NCBI RefSeq assembly: GCF_002858865.1
Contig: NZ_PJRR01000019.1
Span: forward strand, 186,001 to 250,000
Direction: 5' to 3'
Source of the DNA: Caulobacter vibrioides
Lineage (GTDB): Bacteria > Pseudomonadota > Alphaproteobacteria > Caulobacterales > Caulobacteraceae
Length of the DNA: 64,000 nt
Part shown: piece by piece, positions 1 to 8,312 of the stretch
Layout: the number at the start of each line of letters is the position of its first letter
Numbering within the stretch: position 1 is the stretch's first letter
The notes under the pieces: model-generated
Database searches by the model: none
What the model was told of the DNA's origin: nothing
Seen by the model: only the letters and a program-made list of their open reading frames with translations
Translations under genes and position numbers: made by a program

Positions 1-239
1 GCAAGCGCGACGCCGGGGCCAATGTCACGCTGGAGGCCGCCGCCACCAAGCTGTTCGCCTCAGAGATGGTCGGCCGGGTCGCTGACCGGGCGGTGCAGGT
101 GTTCGGCGGCGCGGGCTATGTCGCCGACTACGGGATCGAGCGCCTGTATCGTGACGTTCGCATCTTCCGGATCTACGAAGGCGCCAGCCAGATCCAGCAG
201 CTGATCATCGCGCGCGAGACCCTCAAGCGCGGTGGCTAG
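1..239 (+). CDS. Acyl-CoA dehydrogenase, C-terminal fragment (cut by window start)
   Basis: Reading from base 3 gives 78 codons ending in TAG at 237-239. The peptide carries the C-terminal signature of acyl-CoA dehydrogenases: a VFGGAGY segment, then YRDVRIFRIYEGASQIQ, which is the FAD-contacting end of the last helical bundle. The family oxidises acyl-CoA to 2-enoyl-CoA in beta-oxidation. The start lies outside the window, so substrate class and promoter cannot be judged. It runs convergently toward the monooxygenase at 305-1975 and is separated from it by a strong hairpin. Membership of the catabolic island is inferred from position. Confidence 0.88.
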   Translation, partial: KRDAGANVTLEAAATKLFASEMVGRVADRAVQVFGGAGYVADYGIERLYRDVRIFRIYEGASQIQQLIIARETLKRGG

Positions 240-246
240 AACGAAA

Positions 247-280
247 AAGGGCGGCGCTGCTGATCCGCGGCGCCGCCCTT
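247..280. terminator. Bidirectional hairpin terminator
   Basis: An 11-bp perfect stem (247-257 with 270-280, core GGGCGGCGC) lies between two convergent genes and is preceded by a run of A. The A run gives a U tract on the minus-strand transcript, so it best serves the monooxygenase message, and the stem can also stop the acyl-CoA dehydrogenase message. Confidence 0.7.
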
Positions 281-304
281 CCCTATCTCGACTTGTCTAA
301 GGCG

Positions 305-1975
305 CTATCCGACCAGCGCCGGGCTTTTTGCGGCCGATTTCGCGGCGACCGTCTCAAACACGAAGTCCTTGTAGCCGTTCTCAGCAGCCAGGCGACACGC
401 CTCGGTATAACGCTGGAACCCGCCGGTATACATGCTCAAGCCGCGCGGCTTGCCGCTGATATTGCCGCCCACGTACCAGGTGTTGGCCTTGGAAACGAGC
501 GTCAGCTCAGCCAGAGCGTAGACCGTGTTCATCCAGGCCTCTTCGGCCGCTTCGGTTGGCTCGATCGTCGCCAGACCTTCCGTGCGCATGTGGGTGATCG
601 CGTCGGCGATCCAGTCGACGTTCTGCTGGTCCAGGGTGATGATATTGGCCAGGGCGGCCGGGCCATTGGGGCCGCAGACCAGGAACAGGTTCGGGAACGA
701 GGCGATCATCAGGCCCAGATGCGACTTGGCCCCGTCGCGCCACTTGTCGCGCAGTTGGAGACCGCCGCGTCCCACCACGTCGAAGTTCAGCAGCGCCCCG
801 GTCAGGCCGTCATAGCCGGTGGCGAAGATCAGCACATCCAGCTCGACCTCGCCCGTTTCGGTCAGCAGGCCCGCCGGGGTGATCTTGACGATCGGGCTTT
901 CCAGGCAGTCATGCAGCTTGACGTGCGGCAGGTTGAAGGTCTCGTAGTAGTGCGTGTCCAGGCACGGACGGCGGGCGAAGATCGGGTAGCCGCGCGGCTT
1001 CAGCTTCTCGGCGGTCACGGGATCGGTGACGACCTCACTGATCTTGCCGCGCACGAACTCGGCGACCTGTTCATTGGCCTCGGGATTGACCAGAAGATCC
1101 GAGAAGGTGCCCAGGAACGACAGACCGCCCCTCGCCCAGGAGTCCTCCATCAAGGCGCGGCGCTGCTCGGGCGTGACGCTGAAGAAAGGCCGGGTCGATT
1201 GCGGCCGCACGCCGCCCAGCGGGCTGTTGCGCGCCACCTGACGAATGCCGGCGTAGTTGCGCTTCAGCTCGGCGACATAGTCCGGCTCCAGCGTGACGTT
1301 GCGCATCGGCAGGGTGAAGCTGGGGGTGCGCTGGAACACCGTCAGGGCCCCGGCGGTCTTGGCGACCTCCGGCACGATCTGGATACCGGTCGAACCGGTG
1401 CCGACTAGGCCGACGCGCTTGCCCTCAAAGCTGACCGGCGTATGGGGCCACTTGGCCGCCAAGAGGATCTCGCCCTTGAAGTCGTCGGCGCCGTCGAACG
1501 GCACGCCCTTGGGGATCGACAGCGGCCCCGAGGCCATCACACAGTAGGTCGCCTCGAACACCCGGCCATCGTCGACCGTGACGCGCCAGACATTGGCCGC
1601 CTCGTCATAGGCCGCGCCCGTGACCCAGGTCTCGAACAGGAAATGCCGTCGCAGATCAAGGCGGTCGGCGACAAAGTTGGCATAGGCCAGGATGTCGCTC
1701 TGGGCGGCGAACTGCTCGCTCCAGGTCCATTCCTGCTCGATCTCCGGCGAGAACGAATAGCAGTAGTCCAGGCTCATCAGGTCGCAACGCGCGCCCGGAT
1801 AGCGGTTCCAGTACCAGACCCCGCCTACGTCGCCGCCGGCCTCGAAGCCCTGGACGCTCAGGCCCATGCCGCTCAGCTTGTGAACGGCGTACATGCCGCC
1901 GAAGCCGGCGCCGATCACGAGGGCGTCGATGCGGGTCGGTTGTTGGCTTGCAGTCGGTTGCTGCGACGCGGTCAT
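305..1975 (-). CDS. Baeyer-Villiger-type flavin monooxygenase (BVMO) 1
   Basis: The 556-residue protein has an N-terminal FAD site (GAGFGG at about 22-27), a GGxWYWNRYPGARCD segment (about 51-65), an NADPH Rossmann motif GTGSTG near 190, and a C-terminal ATGYD motif. These place it in the class B flavoprotein monooxygenases close to cyclohexanone, phenylacetone and steroid monooxygenases, which insert oxygen next to a ketone to give an ester or lactone. The diagnostic FxGxxxHxxxW is present as F166-W176 but carries Leu where His is expected. An upstream operator at 2056-2069 is shared with the divergent thioesterase gene. It is a paralogue of the protein at 22188-23819. The ketone substrate is unknown. 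Confidence 0.88.
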   Translation of the reverse strand: MTASQQPTASQQPTRIDALVIGAGFGGMYAVHKLSGMGLSVQGFEAGGDVGGVWYWNRYPGARCDLMSLDYCYSFSPEIEQEWTWSEQFAAQSDILAYANFVADRLDLRRHFLFETWVTGAAYDEAANVWRVTVDDGRVFEATYCVMASGPLSIPKGVPFDGADDFKGEILLAAKWPHTPVSFEGKRVGLVGTGSTGIQIVPEVAKTAGALTVFQRTPSFTLPMRNVTLEPDYVAELKRNYAGIRQVARNSPLGGVRPQSTRPFFSVTPEQRRALMEDSWARGGLSFLGTFSDLLVNPEANEQVAEFVRGKISEVVTDPVTAEKLKPRGYPIFARRPCLDTHYYETFNLPHVKLHDCLESPIVKITPAGLLTETGEVELDVLIFATGYDGLTGALLNFDVVGRGGLQLRDKWRDGAKSHLGLMIASFPNLFLVCGPNGPAALANIITLDQQNVDWIADAITHMRTEGLATIEPTEAAEEAWMNTVYALAELTLVSKANTWYVGGNISGKPRGLSMYTGGFQRYTEACRLAAENGYKDFVFETVAAKSAAKSPALVG

Positions 1976-2055
1976 GGCGATCTCCCTGAGGAACGAAGCC
2001 TTTGTCGCGGCGACGCCCTCCCCTTCGCCAGACGTGGCCGCCTTGGAGCGCGAAC

Positions 2056-2069
2056 ATCACGGATGTGTC
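2056..2069. promoter_or_regulatory. Island operator, site 1 (ATCAC-N4-GTGTC)
   Basis: One of nine related dyads in the first 24 kb. The left half ATCAC is perfect and the right half is GTGTC. It sits between divergent genes, about 81 bp upstream of the BVMO ATG and 106 bp upstream of the thioesterase ATG, so one bound regulator could control both. Confidence 0.65.
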
Positions 2070-2174
2070 TGTTGGCGGTAGACGCTGGCGCGCCCTTGAT
2101 CGAATCCCCACGGCCGTCGAATGGCTAACCTTGACGCCCCCTGGCCTTGGCCCGGACGCCGCGAGGAGAGACAG

Positions 2175-3035
2175 ATGACCGACCAGAACGCCTCGACGAC
2201 GCCCCAAGGCGCCTCCCCGTCGCGCCTGATGCGCTTGGAGGCGACGCCGGGGGCGTCGCGCCAGAGCCTGATCGCCGACCGACGCCTGTGCGTCGGGCCT
2301 CCCGGCAATGTCTTCGTCTTTGGCGGCGTGCTCTTCGGTTCAGCCCTGGCGGCCCTGGAGGATCATCTCCAACGCCCGGTCGTCTGGTCGACGATCCAGT
2401 TCCTGGGTCCTGTCCGCGCCGAGGAAGTCCTGGCGTTGGACATTGAGGTTCCAGGCCCCGGCCGGACGATCTCACAGGCGCGCGTGATCGGACGCGTTAG
2501 GGATCGAGAAATCTTCCTGGCCTCGGCGGCCCTGGGCGTCCGTGACGAACCCCTGGACCATGCCTGGGATCAGGCGCCGGAGGTTCCCCCGCCAGAGGCC
2601 TGTGAAACGGCGAAGCTGTGGCCCCACGGCCAGGAACCCGGCACGCTGCTCGAAACCCTGGAGATGCGCATCGCGCCCGGCGCGTTCGCCGAAGTCGAAC
2701 CGACCGGAAAGCTGGCCGACAGCGGCCGCACGGTCTTCTGGGTGCGCGCGCGCCAGGACCTGCCGATGGACGTCAGCGTGTTGGCGCTGTTCGGCGACTT
2801 CACCCCCTACGCGCTGAGCAAGGCGCTGGGCGGCGGCCTGGGCGGGGTGAGCCTGGACAACACCCTGCGGGTGCTGCGTCGTATCGAAACCGACTGGATC
2901 CTTTGCGACGCGCGAATCCAGGGCATCCGTTCGGGCTTTGCGCATGGCGATATCCGCCTGTTCGCCCGAACCGGCGAACTGATGGCGATCGGCGGCCAGT
3001 CGATGAACGCCTGGCCGCCGCGCGCGAAGGCTTGA
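2175..3035 (+). CDS. Acyl-CoA thioesterase, TesB-like double hot-dog
   Basis: The 286-residue protein has an N-terminal stretch (GNVFVFGGVLFGSALAAL) and a C-terminal stretch (SLDNTLRVLRRIETDWILCDARI ... GFAHGDIRLF) typical of TesB-like thioesterases, which hydrolyse acyl-CoA to free acid and CoA. I chose ATG 2175 because GAGGAGAG lies just upstream; an in-frame ATG at 2121 has no such site and would run into the promoter region. The gene ends 3 bp from the convergent CoA ligase. It probably relieves CoA sequestration during catabolism of the island substrate. Family assignment is good, substrate unknown. Confidence 0.78.
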   Translation: MTDQNASTTPQGASPSRLMRLEATPGASRQSLIADRRLCVGPPGNVFVFGGVLFGSALAALEDHLQRPVVWSTIQFLGPVRAEEVLALDIEVPGPGRTISQARVIGRVRDREIFLASAALGVRDEPLDHAWDQAPEVPPPEACETAKLWPHGQEPGTLLETLEMRIAPGAFAEVEPTGKLADSGRTVFWVRARQDLPMDVSVLALFGDFTPYALSKALGGGLGGVSLDNTLRVLRRIETDWILCDARIQGIRSGFAHGDIRLFARTGELMAIGGQSMNAWPPRAKA

Positions 3036-3038
3036 GGC

Positions 3039-4637
3039 TCAGGCCGTCTCGGCCGCCAGCGCAATGGCGGTGCGATAGTCGGCCTTGCCGCTCTCGTGCC
3101 GGGGCACGGTGTCGACCAGGACGAAGCGCTTGGGGTGCTTGTAGGCTGACAGCGTCTGGGCCAGACCCGCCCGGACCTGCGCCTCGTCGAACACCCCATC
3201 AGCTTTCAGGATCGCCACGACGATCTTGCCCCACTTGTCGTCGGGCTGCCCGACCACCAGAACGTCGGCGACGCCCGGCTGCAGCTTCAGCGCCTCCTCG
3301 ACCTCCTCGGGGAAGACCTTCTCGCCGCCGGTGTTGATCGACAGGTTGCCTCGGCCGATCAGGGTGAACTGGTTGGGCGGCATCCAGCGGGCGAAATCGC
3401 CGGGCACGGCGTAGCGCACGCCGTCGATCGTGCGGTAGGTGGCCGCGGTCTTCTCCGGATCGCCGAAATAGCCGTTTGCCATCGCCCCGCTGCGGGCGAT
3501 GAAGCCCTCGGACGGCCGATCCTTGGGCATCACTGCGCCCGTATCCGGGTCGATCAGCACGGTCAGGGGCGCGGCGTCGAACACGCCGGTCTCCGGGATC
3601 TTGCCGGCCTTCGCGACCGAGTAGCCCAGGCCTGAGGCTTCCGACGCGCCCAGGATGTCGACCAGCGCGATATTGGGCATGTGCCGCAGCAGCCCTTCCT
3701 TGACCTCCTTTGACCAGGTCAGCCCGGCCGAGCTGATCGCCCGCATGCTGGACAGGTCAAAAGCGCCCGGCGCGTCGTCCAGCGCCTTCAGCATCGGCTT
3801 GGCGAAGACGTCGCCGACGATCGAGACCCGCGTGGCGCGATGCTTCTCGACCTCGCGCCACAGCTGGACGGCGTCGAACCGGTCGCCCGACAGGATTATC
3901 GCCGTCCCGCCATTGAGCAGATCGCCCATGGCCGAGTTGCTGCCCGAGCCGTGCATCAGCGGACAAGCCGGAATGATCCGGCTGTCGGTGGCGCGGACGG
4001 TCTCCAGGTGCTCGTCCATGGTCTGGGGGACGCGAGCGATCAGCGGCGACTCCAGCTGGACGCGGCGCGACTGGTCGGTGGACCAGTGCACGCCCTTGGG
4101 CTTGCCGGTCGTGCCGCCGGTGTAGAGCAGATAGCCGTCATCGGCCGAACGGGTGATGTCCAGCGGCTTGCCATCGCCCGTCCGCGCCAGGGTTTCGTAG
4201 GACAGCGCGCCCTCCGGGGCTGCTTCGGGCGAGCGCTCGTTCTCGATGCGCACCCAGGCCTGCACGCCGGGCAGTCGCGCTCGCAACGGCTCCAGCATCC
4301 CGTCGAAGTCTGACTGGTAGAACAGCACCTCGGCGTTGCAGTCGTTCAGGACGTAGGCGATCTCGTCGGCCGTGTAGCGGTAGTTGAGATTGACGGTCAG
4401 CAGGCGCGCTTTCACGCCGGCGACCAGGAACTCCAGATAGGCCGGGTGATTGCGGCACAGAATCCCGATCCGGGCGTCCGGCTTGAGTCCGAGATCGATC
4501 AGGGCCTTGGCCATATTGTTGGTGCGGTGATCAAATTCGCCCCACGTCACGACGACGTCGCGCCAGATCAGAGCGGGACGCTCGGGCGGCGCGGCGCGGG
4601 CGACCGCGTCGAAGATGTCTCCATAGTTCCAGCTCAC
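3039..4637 (-). CDS. AMP-dependent acyl-CoA synthetase (CoA ligase) 1
   Basis: The protein activates a carboxylic acid through an acyl-adenylate. It has the P-loop-like motif YTGGTTGKPKGV, the A5-type region LGASEASG, the motif GRGNLSINTGGEKVFPEEVE and the C-terminal catalytic-lysine region HESGKADYR. I place the start at GTG 4637 (532 residues): GGGAGG precedes it by 8 bp, whereas the longer open frame to 4724 would run across the operator at 4720-4733. SGKADYR in place of the usual SGKxxR is a small insertion near the catalytic Lys. It is divergent from the old-yellow-enzyme gene and shares that operator. Confidence 0.85.
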   Translation of the reverse strand: MSWNYGDIFDAVARAAPPERPALIWRDVVVTWGEFDHRTNNMAKALIDLGLKPDARIGILCRNHPAYLEFLVAGVKARLLTVNLNYRYTADEIAYVLNDCNAEVLFYQSDFDGMLEPLRARLPGVQAWVRIENERSPEAAPEGALSYETLARTGDGKPLDITRSADDGYLLYTGGTTGKPKGVHWSTDQSRRVQLESPLIARVPQTMDEHLETVRATDSRIIPACPLMHGSGSNSAMGDLLNGGTAIILSGDRFDAVQLWREVEKHRATRVSIVGDVFAKPMLKALDDAPGAFDLSSMRAISSAGLTWSKEVKEGLLRHMPNIALVDILGASEASGLGYSVAKAGKIPETGVFDAAPLTVLIDPDTGAVMPKDRPSEGFIARSGAMANGYFGDPEKTAATYRTIDGVRYAVPGDFARWMPPNQFTLIGRGNLSINTGGEKVFPEEVEEALKLQPGVADVLVVGQPDDKWGKIVVAILKADGVFDEAQVRAGLAQTLSAYKHPKRFVLVDTVPRHESGKADYRTAIALAAETA

Positions 4638-4719
4638 GGCGGCCTCCCGAGGTCTCTTTGCCAAAGGTCTATGGGGCGGCGGGATGGGCGCCGCGCCGGG
4701 CCCTATGAGCGGCCGATAA

Positions 4720-4733
4720 ATCACGTGGGTGAT
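4720..4733. promoter_or_regulatory. Island operator, site 2 (ATCAC-GTGG-GTGAT)
   Basis: A perfect 5-bp inverted repeat with a 4-bp spacer between divergent genes, 83 bp upstream of the CoA ligase GTG and 127 bp upstream of the reductase GTG. Same motif as site 3. Confidence 0.75.
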
Positions 4734-4859
4734 GCGCGTGGTTCGATCGCGAACTTTGGTGCGCGCGTCGATCGTCCGCGCCTAGTCGTTGCGACGTCTT
4801 GGCTGCCAGCCCGGAGCGCGACGCCCCGGGACGCCCCCTTCGCATCTGGAGACTCCGTA

Positions 4860-5963
4860 GTGTCCACGTCCTCGCTGTTCGCGCCCACCACCGTGGCGGG
4901 CCTCGCGCTTCGCAATCGCGTGGTCATGTCGCCGATGACTCGGCGCTTCTCCCCCGGCGGCGTTCCGAACCAGGCCGTCGCTGACTACTATCGTCGCCGC
5001 GCCGAGGCCGGCGTCGGCGTGATCATCACCGAAGGGGTCGCGGTCGACCATCCGGCGGCCGTCGACCACGCGGATATCCCGAACTTCCACGGCCGGGCCC
5101 TGGCGCAATGGAAGGCGATCGCGGCGTCGGTGACGTCGGCGGGCGCGGCGTTCATTCCCCAGCTCTGGCACATCGGCGGCCACCGCTCGCTCACCGCCGA
5201 TCCGCCGAACGCCAGCGCGCCGTCGCTTTCGCCCTCCGGCGTCTACGAGCCTGGCAAGCCCTTCGGGACGCCCGCGACCGAGGCCGAGATCGAGGCGGTG
5301 ATCCAGGCCTACGCAAAGGGCGCGCGCGACGCGGCGGCGATCGGGGCCAGCGGCGTCGAGATCCATGGGGCTCACGGCTATCTGATCGACCAGTTCTTCT
5401 GGGCGGCCACCAACCAGCGCCAAGACCGCTACGGCGGCGACATGATCGAGCGCCTGCGCTTCGCCACCGAGGTGATCAAGGCCTGCCGCGAAGCGGTGGG
5501 CCCCAGCTTCCCGATCTTCTTCCGCTACTCCCAGTTCAAACAGGTCGACTACAAGGCCCGCCTTTGCCAGTCGCCCGACGAACTGGCGGCCTTCCTCCAG
5601 CCGCTGGTCGACGCCGGCGTGGATGTTTTCGACTGCTCCCAACGGCGCTTCTGGGAGCCCGAGTTCGAAGGCTCGCCGCTGAACCTGGCCGGCTGGACCA
5701 AGACACTGACCGGCAAACCGACCATGACCGTCGGCTCGGTCGGCCTGGACGGCGACGTCGTGGCCAGCCTGCGGGAGGGCGTCGAGGTGATTGCCGCCTC
5801 CTCGCTCGACAAGCTGGACGTTATGCTGGACCGCGGCGACTTCGATCTCGTCGGCGTGGGCCGCGCCCTGCTGGCCGATCCGCACTGGGTGGAAAAGGTT
5901 CGCGACGGCCAGACCGACGGACTGGCCGGCTTCACGCGCGCGGCGCTCGAAACCCTCGTCTGA
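4860..5963 (+). CDS. NADH:flavin oxidoreductase, old yellow enzyme family
   Basis: A 367-residue single-domain TIM-barrel flavoprotein. Visible hallmarks are the N-terminal LRNRVVMSPMTRRFS segment, the HGAHGYLIDQFFWAATNQRQDRYGG core (substrate-binding His pair and the RYGG phosphate-side motif), and the C-terminal VGVGRALLADPHW segment that binds FMN. It lacks the C-terminal Fe-S/FAD extension of dienoyl-CoA reductases, so it is a classical ene-reductase type that reduces activated C=C bonds. The GTG start at 4860 has GGAGA 7 bp upstream; the longer open frame from 4446 overlaps the divergent ligase and is not credible. Confidence 0.87.
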   Translation: MSTSSLFAPTTVAGLALRNRVVMSPMTRRFSPGGVPNQAVADYYRRRAEAGVGVIITEGVAVDHPAAVDHADIPNFHGRALAQWKAIAASVTSAGAAFIPQLWHIGGHRSLTADPPNASAPSLSPSGVYEPGKPFGTPATEAEIEAVIQAYAKGARDAAAIGASGVEIHGAHGYLIDQFFWAATNQRQDRYGGDMIERLRFATEVIKACREAVGPSFPIFFRYSQFKQVDYKARLCQSPDELAAFLQPLVDAGVDVFDCSQRRFWEPEFEGSPLNLAGWTKTLTGKPTMTVGSVGLDGDVVASLREGVEVIAASSLDKLDVMLDRGDFDLVGVGRALLADPHWVEKVRDGQTDGLAGFTRAALETLV

Positions 5964-5966
5964 TCC

Positions 5967-5980
5967 ATCACCCATGTGAT
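5967..5980. promoter_or_regulatory. Island operator, site 3 (ATCAC-CCAT-GTGAT)
   Basis: A perfect ATCAC/GTGAT dyad starting three bases after the reductase stop and 78 bp upstream of the dehydrogenase ATG at 6058. It heads the five-gene run 6058-10641. Confidence 0.78.
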
Positions 5981-6057
5981 TAGCGCCGCCGCCGGCGATC
6001 GGATGTCCGCGCCGTCGGCGAGCTGGCGTTTGCTGCGCCATGAGGAGGAATTCAGTC

Positions 6058-6783
6058 ATGCCGCAACTGGCCATGGTCACCGGGGCCGCACAGGGCATCG
6101 GGCGCGCCATCGTCGAGCGCCTTGGCGCGGACGGCTTTGACATCCTGGCGCTGGACGCGGACGAAACCCAGCTTTCGCGGTCCGCCGCAGACTGGCGCGA
6201 AGCCGGACTGACGGTTCGCACCGCCGCCGTCGACTGCCGTGATCGCGCCGCGGTGATCAAGGCTCTGGACGGGGTCGAGGCGGTGGACGTTCTCGTGAAC
6301 AACGCCGGGATCAGCGGTGTTCTGGACCCTATCGGCCAGGTCGATCGGGCGGCTTGCGACCGCGTGATGGGCGTCAATCTGCTGGCGACGATCCGGGTCG
6401 CGCAGGAGGCTGTCCGTCGCATGCCCGACGGCGGCAGCGTCATCAACATCGCCTCGCGCGGCTATCTCGGCGGGGCCGGCGCCGCCCACTATGTGGCCTC
6501 CAAGGCTGCGGTTGTGTCGCTGACCCGGGCCATGGCGATCGAGCTGCGCTGGCGCGGCGTCCGCGTCAACGCGGTGGCGCCGGGCATGGTCGACACCCGG
6601 ATGATCGACGGCTTTGGCGACATGCTGGGCGCGCTCAAGCGCATGGAGCCGACCGGGGCTCCGGCCAACCCGGCCGAGATCGCCGCCATTGTCAGCGTCC
6701 TGGCCGGACCGGACGCCAGCTTCGTCAACGGCCAGATCCTGATGGCCGACGGCGGGAAATCCCTGGGACTGCCGCCGCTATGA
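6058..6783 (+). CDS. Short-chain dehydrogenase/reductase (SDR), catalytically complete
   Basis: A 241-residue classical SDR: cofactor motif TGAAQGIG at about residue 9-16, NNAG near 82, catalytic Ser in INIASRG, and YVASK with Tyr and Lys. SDRs of this form oxidise or reduce alcohol/ketone groups with NAD(P). AGGAGGA at 6043-6049 fixes ATG 6058 rather than the in-frame ATG at 6040. The stop overlaps the next start (ATGA), so the two SDRs are translationally coupled. It is the first gene of the operon behind operator site 3. Confidence 0.9.
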   Translation: MPQLAMVTGAAQGIGRAIVERLGADGFDILALDADETQLSRSAADWREAGLTVRTAAVDCRDRAAVIKALDGVEAVDVLVNNAGISGVLDPIGQVDRAACDRVMGVNLLATIRVAQEAVRRMPDGGSVINIASRGYLGGAGAAHYVASKAAVVSLTRAMAIELRWRGVRVNAVAPGMVDTRMIDGFGDMLGALKRMEPTGAPANPAEIAAIVSVLAGPDASFVNGQILMADGGKSLGLPPL

Positions 6784-7421
6784 ACATGTCGAAACCTTCG
6801 ACCCTGGTCATCGGCCAGGGCCCCGTCGCCGAGGCGATCGCAAGCCGCTTCAGCGCGGACGTCCAGGGCGGCGTCATCACCCTGGCCCGGCCCGACGCTG
6901 CGGCGATCACAGCGCTGGAACATGGCCTGGCCGCCGCCGTGCTGGTCGCGCCGCCCGCCCCGCCGCCGTCGCTGTTTCTCGACATCGACGACGCGCGGCT
7001 GGACGCCCAACTGGCGGACTTCACCGATCTGTTCGAAGCCCTGGGCGCCCTGCTGGGCCGTTTGAACCCAAAGGGCGCGATCGTGCTCGTGGGCGACCGA
7101 GGCTATCTGGGCGCCTGGGGCGCGGCCGACGCGTGCGCCTTCTCCGGCGCCCATGTCGCGCTGATGCGCTGCGTGACCCTGGAAGGCTTCGGCGCGGGGC
7201 ATCGCGCCAACTGCATCGCCCTGGACCTGGCTCAGGACGGCGCCGGCGTGGATCCCGACGAGATCGCGGACCTGGCCGTCCACCTCGCCTCGCCCGCCAG
7301 CCGAGCCATCAACGGCGAGATCATCCTGGCCAATCGCGGGCGCAGCCTGCGCGTGCGCGAAGCCAAGGACCGCCGCGCGGACTTCGCCGCGAGCGCTTCC
7401 AGCAAAGGACCCTCCCTATGA
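6780..7421 (+). CDS. Degenerate SDR-fold protein lacking the catalytic Tyr and Lys
   Basis: The 213-residue protein begins at the ATG overlapping the stop of the preceding SDR. It keeps an SDR outline: nucleotide-binding-like GQGPVAEAIASRF at the N-terminus, a strand IVLVGDRG followed by YLGAWGAADACAFSGAHVALMRC, and a C-terminal INGEIILANRG resembling the SDR tail VNGQILMADGG. Where active SDRs have YxxxK, the aligned residues are CAFSG, so neither catalytic residue is present, and the N-terminal glycine motif is incomplete. Tight coupling suggests a non-catalytic partner of the upstream SDR. That role is inference. Confidence 0.7.
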   Translation: MNMSKPSTLVIGQGPVAEAIASRFSADVQGGVITLARPDAAAITALEHGLAAAVLVAPPAPPPSLFLDIDDARLDAQLADFTDLFEALGALLGRLNPKGAIVLVGDRGYLGAWGAADACAFSGAHVALMRCVTLEGFGAGHRANCIALDLAQDGAGVDPDEIADLAVHLASPASRAINGEIILANRGRSLRVREAKDRRADFAASASSKGPSL

Positions 7422-8299
7422 CCTTTACCGTCGAGATCATCGGCAAGGAGCGCTGTCGGCTGGGCGAGTCGCCGCTGTGGGACGCCGACGCAGGGGTGCT
7501 TTACTGGGTCGACAGCATGGCGCCGGCCATCTGGCGCTATGACCCGTTCACGAGCGAGCAAAGATCCATCCCCGCGCCCAAGCCCATCGGCAGCGTGGTT
7601 CTGGGCCGCCCTGGCGAGCTGATCGCCGGCCTCGCGGACGGGGCCTATCGCGTCCAGCTGGACACCGGCGACTTCACGCCGATCGCCCTCCCCGACACCT
7701 TGGCGCAGATCGAGCGCTTCAATGACGGCAAGGCCGATCGCCAGGGCCGGTTCGTCACCGGGACGATGGCGATGCACAACGAGACGGGGCGGATCGGCAA
7801 GCTCTATCGCTTCTCGCCGGGCGGCGCCTGGGAAGTGCTGCCCACCGAGCCGATCGAGATCGCCAACAGCACCTGCTTTAGCCCCAGCGGCGACACGCTC
7901 TATTTCGCCGACAGCTTGCGCCACATGGTCTGGGCGTTCAGCTATGACCCCAAGACCGGCGCGGTGGGCGAGAAGCGCGACTTCTTTGACACCACCGGCT
8001 TCAACAGCGCCCCGGACGGCGCGACGGTCGATGCCGAGGGCCATATCTGGCTGGCCCTGGTGCAGGCCCAGAAGCTGATCCGCATTTCGCCGGACGGCCG
8101 CCTGGATCGGGTCGTCGAAAGCCCCGCGCCGTTCTGTTCGTGCCCGGCCTTCGGCGGCGAAGACCTCGACATTCTTTATGTGACCTCGATCTCGGACAGC
8201 GGCGGCCGGCTGAAGACCGACGTCGACGCTTCCGGTCGCCTGATGGCGTTCCACGGTCTTGGCGTGCGCGGCATCGCCGAGACCCGTTGTTTCCTCTGA
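7418..8299 (+). CDS. SMP-30/gluconolactonase-like lactonase
   Basis: A 293-residue six-bladed beta-propeller of the SMP-30/gluconolaconase/LRE family. Metal-ligand motifs are visible: the first Glu in LGESPLWD near residue 16, the Asn segment RFNDGKADRQGRF, the IANSTCFSPSGDTLYFADS blade with the conserved Asp, and DGATVDAEGHIWLALV. Family members hydrolyse lactones using a divalent cation. The start overlaps the previous stop as ATGA. Next to Baeyer-Villiger enzymes a lactonase is the expected following step, ring opening of the lactone product; this is inferred from context. Confidence 0.86.
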   Translation: MTFTVEIIGKERCRLGESPLWDADAGVLYWVDSMAPAIWRYDPFTSEQRSIPAPKPIGSVVLGRPGELIAGLADGAYRVQLDTGDFTPIALPDTLAQIERFNDGKADRQGRFVTGTMAMHNETGRIGKLYRFSPGGAWEVLPTEPIEIANSTCFSPSGDTLYFADSLRHMVWAFSYDPKTGAVGEKRDFFDTTGFNSAPDGATVDAEGHIWLALVQAQKLIRISPDGRLDRVVESPAPFCSCPAFGGEDLDILYVTSISDSGGRLKTDVDASGRLMAFHGLGVRGIAETRCFL

Positions 8300-8312
8300 C
8301 CCGTGGTGAACC

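Noticed and set aside
293..1408. Plus-strand 371-codon open frame opposite the first BVMO
   Set aside because: Low-complexity Ala/Gly/Arg/Asp/Gln composition and no family motif; mirror of a real gene. Many similar frames in the window were dropped for the same reason.
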